Source: DATJGR01 sp963780795 (GTDB lineage Bacteria > Pseudomonadota > Gammaproteobacteria > Pseudomonadales > Azotimanducaceae). From it: DNA of 64,000 nt. How positions within the stretch are numbered: position 1 is the stretch's first letter; each line of letters starts with the position of its first letter. Below the pieces are notes generated by a model, which did not search any database, was not told the DNA's origin, and saw only the letters and a list, made by a program, of their open reading frames with translations. The translations under genes were made by a program, and so were the position numbers. The stretch is from NCBI GenBank assembly GCA_963780795.1, contig CAWADH010000010.1, positions 310,001-374,000 on the forward strand. Reading direction: 5' to 3'. Positions 60,568 to 64,000 of the stretch are shown here, piece by piece.

Positions 60568-62451
60568 TCAGCGTCGCGCTGCCGCTCCCGGCAGCGGATG
60601 CACCACACCGACCGCGTCACCACCGGTGAGCTGAATCTGCGCATACTCGCGGTAGAGCGCGCTCGTGCCGAGCAGTTCTTCGTGCGAGCCCTCCGCGATC
60701 ACGACGCCCGCATCGAGCACCACGATGCGATCGGCCTCGATCACCGTCGACAGACGATGCGCGATGATCAACACCGTAGTGCGTCCTCGCAGCGCACGCA
60801 CCGTCGCGCGGATCGCTTCTTCGCTCTGCGCATCGAGCGCACTGGTCGCTTCGTCGAGCAGCAGCAAGCGCGGCTTCTTGATCAGCGCGCGCGCGATCGC
60901 GAGGCGTTGGCGCTGTCCGCCGGAGAGTCCCACACCGCCTTCGCCGACGCGCGTGGCGACGCCGTCGGGGAATGCATCGACGAACGTCAGCGCACCCGCC
61001 GCCGCCAGCGCCTCGCGCACCGCGGCGGTATCAGCCGCGGGCGCACCATATCGCAGGTTGTCGAGCACGCTGCCGGCAAACAGCACCGGGTCTTGCGGCA
61101 CGAAGCCGATCTGGCGCCGAACGTCGCGCAGCGCCACGCGACGCAGGTCGACACCGTCGATGAGGATCCGGCCGGCGGTCGGATCGTAAAAACGCTGCGC
61201 CAGATCGAACAGCGTCGACTTGCCGGCGCCGGAAGGCCCGACCAACGCAACGGTGGCGCCCGCGTCGACGCGGAACGTCACCTGTCTCAACACCGCGACG
61301 GAGGGGCGCGTCGGATACACGAAGTCGGTATTCTGAAACTCGAGCGCGGCGGGCTCGTTCGACGCAAGCGGCACCGGATCGGCCGGATCGATCAGCGGGC
61401 TGGTCGCGGCCAAGAGCTCGACCAGCCGCTCGGTTGCGCCGGCCGCGCGCTGCAGGTCACTGACGACCTCGCTGATGGAGCCGACGGAACCCGCCACGAT
61501 GAACGCATAGAAGATGAACGCGGCGAGCTCGCCAGCGGACGTGCGGCCCGCGAGCACGTCCTGCCCGCCGATCCACAGCATTGTCGCAATGGCGGTGAGC
61601 ACCAGCAGCATCACCAACGCGACGAGCCAGGCGCGTTGTCGGATTCGGCTGACAGCCACATCGAACGCAGTCTCGACGTGCGCGCCGAACGTCTGAATGT
61701 CGAGTGCTTCGTGATTGAACGCCTGCACCACTTTGATGTGGCGGAATGCTTCGCCGACGAAACTGCCGACCCGCGCCAGTTCGTCCTGGCTCGAGCGCGA
61801 CAACGAACGTACGCGTCGACCGAACAGCACGATCGGTGCGACGACCACCGGCGCACTCGCCAGCACGACCAGCGACAGCTTCGGATTGCTGGCCACCAGC
61901 AGCACCACGCCGCCGATGAACATCAGCAGGTTGCGCAATGCGATCGATACCGACGAGCCGATCACGGTTTGCAGCAGCGTGGTGTCGGTGGTGACGCGGG
62001 ACTGAATCTCGGTCGGCAGGTTCTCTTCGAAGAAGCCCGGGTGCAGGTGCACGAGGTGGTCGAACACCGCGCGGCGCAGATCCGCGCTGACGCGCTCTCC
62101 CACCCATGAAACGAGGTAGAACCGCGCGTACGTGCCGAGCGTGAGCAGCATTACGAGCAGCGCGAACACTTCGAGCGAATGCTCGAGCATGCCGGGCGCG
62201 CCGCTGGTGAAGCCGGCGTCGATCACCATCCGCACGCCCTGGCCGATCGACAGCGTGACCGATGCCGTGACGATCAGGGCAAGCGACGCGCCCGCGACGT
62301 ACCAGCGGTAGGGCGCGAGGTATTTCAGCGCGGCGGTGAGGTTGCCGAGCTTGCGACTCGATTGACGATCTTCGATTGGGTCCAATGCGGGCACACGCGC
62401 GGGAAACGAAGCCGCATTATGGGTTGCGCGCGCGCCATGCGGTAGCAGCAC
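60568..62451 (-). CDS. ABC exporter, fused membrane and ATPase domains (MsbA-like)
   Basis: A 627-residue half-transporter of the type IV exporter fold. Six membrane helices span residues about 45-340. The nucleotide-binding domain follows: Walker A GPSGAGKSTLFDL, signature LSGGQRQRLAIARAL, Walker B RLLLLDEATSALD, and the H-loop in IIAHRLSTV. It probably works as a homodimer and exports a lipid or drug-like compound; no lipid A gene sits beside it to identify it as MsbA. The upstream part of the N-terminus is poorly conserved, so the exact start is uncertain. Confidence 0.92.
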   Translation of the reverse strand: MLLPHGARATHNAASFPARVPALDPIEDRQSSRKLGNLTAALKYLAPYRWYVAGASLALIVTASVTLSIGQGVRMVIDAGFTSGAPGMLEHSLEVFALLVMLLTLGTYARFYLVSWVGERVSADLRRAVFDHLVHLHPGFFEENLPTEIQSRVTTDTTLLQTVIGSSVSIALRNLLMFIGGVVLLVASNPKLSLVVLASAPVVVAPIVLFGRRVRSLSRSSQDELARVGSFVGEAFRHIKVVQAFNHEALDIQTFGAHVETAFDVAVSRIRQRAWLVALVMLLVLTAIATMLWIGGQDVLAGRTSAGELAAFIFYAFIVAGSVGSISEVVSDLQRAAGATERLVELLAATSPLIDPADPVPLASNEPAALEFQNTDFVYPTRPSVAVLRQVTFRVDAGATVALVGPSGAGKSTLFDLAQRFYDPTAGRILIDGVDLRRVALRDVRRQIGFVPQDPVLFAGSVLDNLRYGAPAADTAAVREALAAAGALTFVDAFPDGVATRVGEGGVGLSGGQRQRLAIARALIKKPRLLLLDEATSALDAQSEEAIRATVRALRGRTTVLIIAHRLSTVIEADRIVVLDAGVVIAEGSHEELLGTSALYREYAQIQLTGGDAVGVVHPLPGAAARR

Positions 62452-62549
62452 GACGGCATCCGAACCGTCGCACCGATTGCATTGACGTTGCTCAACTGCT
62501 GAACTGCGGGCAACACCAGCGGGACGAATCGAACCGAAGGAGCATGCCG

Positions 62550-63209
62550 ATGGCGCTCGAGCGCATCGAAGTCACGACCGGTACCGCGCCGAACGCGGCG
62601 GTGATCTGGCTGCACGGTCTGGGCGCGGACGGACACGACTTCGAACCCATCGTTCCGGAGCTGCCGCTGCCTCCCGGCACGTCGATTCGGTTCGTCTTCC
62701 CACATGCACCGGTCCGCCCGGTCGCGATCAACGGTGGCGCGCAGATGCGCGCGTGGTACGACATCGACCTGCGCGCGCCGCTCGCGGGTGAAGCGGACAT
62801 CCGCGAATCCGCGGCCGCCGTCGCCGAACTGGTCGAGGAACAGCGTGCACGAGGCATCGACAGCAAGCGCATCGTGCTGGCCGGATTCTCACAGGGTGGT
62901 GTCATCGCGTTGCATCTCGGCCTGCGCTACTCCGAACCGCTCGCCGGCATCATGGCGTTGTCGACCTACCTGCACGATCCCGAGCACGTCGTCGACGGCA
63001 TCTCGCTCGCGAACGCGGGCATCCCGATCTTCATGGCACACGGCCTGATGGATCCGATGATCCCGATCACCCGCGCGATCACCTCACGCGAAGCGCTTCG
63101 CGCACTCGATTACCCGATCGAGTGGCACGAGTACGCGATGGGACACTCGGTTTGCCTCGAAGAGATCAAGGACATCGGCCGCTGGCTGACCGCCAGAGTC
63201 GAACGCTGA
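62550..63209 (+). CDS. carboxylesterase/phospholipase-family alpha/beta hydrolase
   Basis: A 219-residue esterase of the small Pseudomonas carboxylesterase II type. The oxyanion loop is IWLHGLGADGHDFEPIVPEL, the nucleophile elbow GFSQGGVIA, the acid in LMDPMIPI and His in YAMGHSV. All three catalytic residues are present. AAGGAG (62537-62542) is best spaced for the ATG at 62550; the ATG two codons before is too close to it. It hydrolyses short acyl esters, and homologues act on lysophospholipids or S-acylated proteins. It is divergent from the ABC exporter. Confidence 0.92.
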   Translation: MALERIEVTTGTAPNAAVIWLHGLGADGHDFEPIVPELPLPPGTSIRFVFPHAPVRPVAINGGAQMRAWYDIDLRAPLAGEADIRESAAAVAELVEEQRARGIDSKRIVLAGFSQGGVIALHLGLRYSEPLAGIMALSTYLHDPEHVVDGISLANAGIPIFMAHGLMDPMIPITRAITSREALRALDYPIEWHEYAMGHSVCLEEIKDIGRWLTARVER

Positions 63210-63255
63210 GGCATCGCCGCGCGCCACCACCTGATCGTTCCGTTGGGAGGTCACG

Positions 63256-64000
63256 ATGGGAACTCTGGAACTCTACGGGTATGCCGCTGTCGCCGTGCTG
63301 ACGACGGTGACGCTGCTGTGGATGGTCAGCGTCGCACTGCGCGATGCGAGCATCATCGACGTGTTCTGGGGACCGCTGTTCGTCGCAATCGCATGGGTAC
63401 TGCTCGCGGCAAACCTGCACTCGGCCGGCTTCAAACATCTGCTGGTGGTGTTTCTCGTCACCGCCTGGGGTCTGCGGCTGGCGTTTCACCTGGCCGCGCG
63501 CAACTTCGGCAAAGGCGAAGATGTCCGCTACCGCTTGTGGCGCGCCCACGGCGGCGAGTTGTGGTGGCTGAAAACGTTTTATCGCGTCTATCTATTGCAG
63601 GGCGCGATCGCGTTGGTGGTCGCCACGCCGATCATCGCGGCATTCCGCGTAACCGACGCACCATTTCTGATCAACTGGATCGGGCTGCCGATCTGGCTCG
63701 CGGGCTTCGCGGTCGAAGCGACGGCCGACGTCCAGCTCACCCGTTTCCGCAACGACCCGCAGAACCTCGGCGCAGTGATGCAGGATGGCCTCTGGTCCTA
63801 CACCCGACATCCGAACTATTTCGGCGACGCACTGCAATGGTGGGGGCTGGGCATACTCGCATTCAGCGGCGTGACGTGGTGGTCGGTCGTCGGCCCGCTG
63901 GCGATGACGCTGGTGTTCCTGAACATCTCCAACGAAGTCATTGAGCGGGGCCTGGTCAAGCGACGCCCCGGTTACGCGGAGTACATCGCGCGCACCAATG
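63256..64000 (+). CDS. DUF1295 membrane protein (steroid 5-alpha-reductase C-terminal-like), 3' partial
   Basis: The first 248 residues of a multispan protein that runs off the window; no stop occurs before base 64000. About six hydrophobic helices are seen, and the conserved end motif is DGLWSYTRHPNYFGDALQWW, the signature of DUF1295 and of the steroid 5-alpha-reductase/ isoprenylcysteine methyltransferase fold. GGGAGG (63245-63250) supports the ATG. It probably uses NADPH or SAM on a lipid-like substrate; which, cannot be told. It may be cotranscribed with the esterase 46 bp upstream. Confidence 0.9.
   Translation, partial: MGTLELYGYAAVAVLTTVTLLWMVSVALRDASIIDVFWGPLFVAIAWVLLAANLHSAGFKHLLVVFLVTAWGLRLAFHLAARNFGKGEDVRYRLWRAHGGELWWLKTFYRVYLLQGAIALVVATPIIAAFRVTDAPFLINWIGLPIWLAGFAVEATADVQLTRFRNDPQNLGAVMQDGLWSYTRHPNYFGDALQWWGLGILAFSGVTWWSVVGPLAMTLVFLNISNEVIERGLVKRRPGYAEYIARTN

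Overview
The window is GC-rich, densely coded DNA from a proteobacterial chromosome. The ruvC-ruvA-ruvB-tolQRAB-pal-cpoB-queE-queC block, the arsC-wrbA-DUF2069 trio and the many acyl-CoA enzymes point to a Gammaproteobacterium, perhaps of the Steroidobacteraceae/Nevskiales kind. That placement is inferred from gene content; no rRNA or marker-gene search was possible. No phage, insertion sequence, CRISPR array or plasmid function was seen.

Left part (1-25 kb): a catabolic, accessory-rich region. It opens with a cut CaiB/BaiF CoA-transferase followed by two overlapping acyl-CoA dehydrogenases whose conserved motifs are complementary, as in heteromeric dehydrogenases. Next come a secreted ENPP-type phosphodiesterase, a NamZ-like muramidase, a macrodomain protein, an AAA ATPase with its own palindromic promoter, a rhodanese-glyoxalase fusion, and a tannase/feruloyl esterase homologue whose catalytic serine reads as alanine. 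A MocR regulator is divergent from a PLP decarboxylase. Then follow a penicillin-binding-like hydrolase, an ECF sigma module, HAD and metallophosphoesterase genes, an alpha/beta hydrolase, a metallo-beta-lactamase-fold protein, an enoyl-CoA hydratase, a kinase-like protein, a GPH-type transporter and an SDR.

Middle part (25-39 kb): PPK2, a decayed hybrid histidine kinase, and a minus-strand cluster of two paralogous periplasmic sulfatases with an outer-membrane protein, preceded by a small Asp/His-rich secreted protein. Aquaporin Z with a FUN14-like membrane protein, a LysR regulator, an SDR, and a P450-phosphotransferase-hypothetical operon follow. That operon ends in a hairpin whose loop holds the -10 box of the tRNA-Lys gene.

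Right part (39-64 kb): core functions. A P-loop kinase, queC/queE (queuosine), cpoB-pal-tolB-tolA-tolR-tolQ (outer-membrane constriction at division), ruvB-ruvA-ruvC (Holliday junctions), aspS and an FmdB zinc ribbon lie on the minus strand. Facing away from them are an HU protein with a long Lys/Ala/Pro tail, proS and a lytic transglycosylase. Then come a TlpA-like lipoprotein, a YihY/BrkB protein, arsC-wrbA-DUF2069, prpE, an unknown basic protein, alpha-methylacyl-CoA racemase, an ABC exporter, a carboxylesterase and a DUF1295 membrane protein that runs off the end.

The recurring theme is breakdown of branched or cyclic acyl-CoA compounds: CoA-transferase, paired dehydrogenases, racemase, hydratase, PrpE, P450 and SDRs. 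Steroid, isoprenoid or methyl-branched substrates would fit, but the substrate cannot be read from the sequence.
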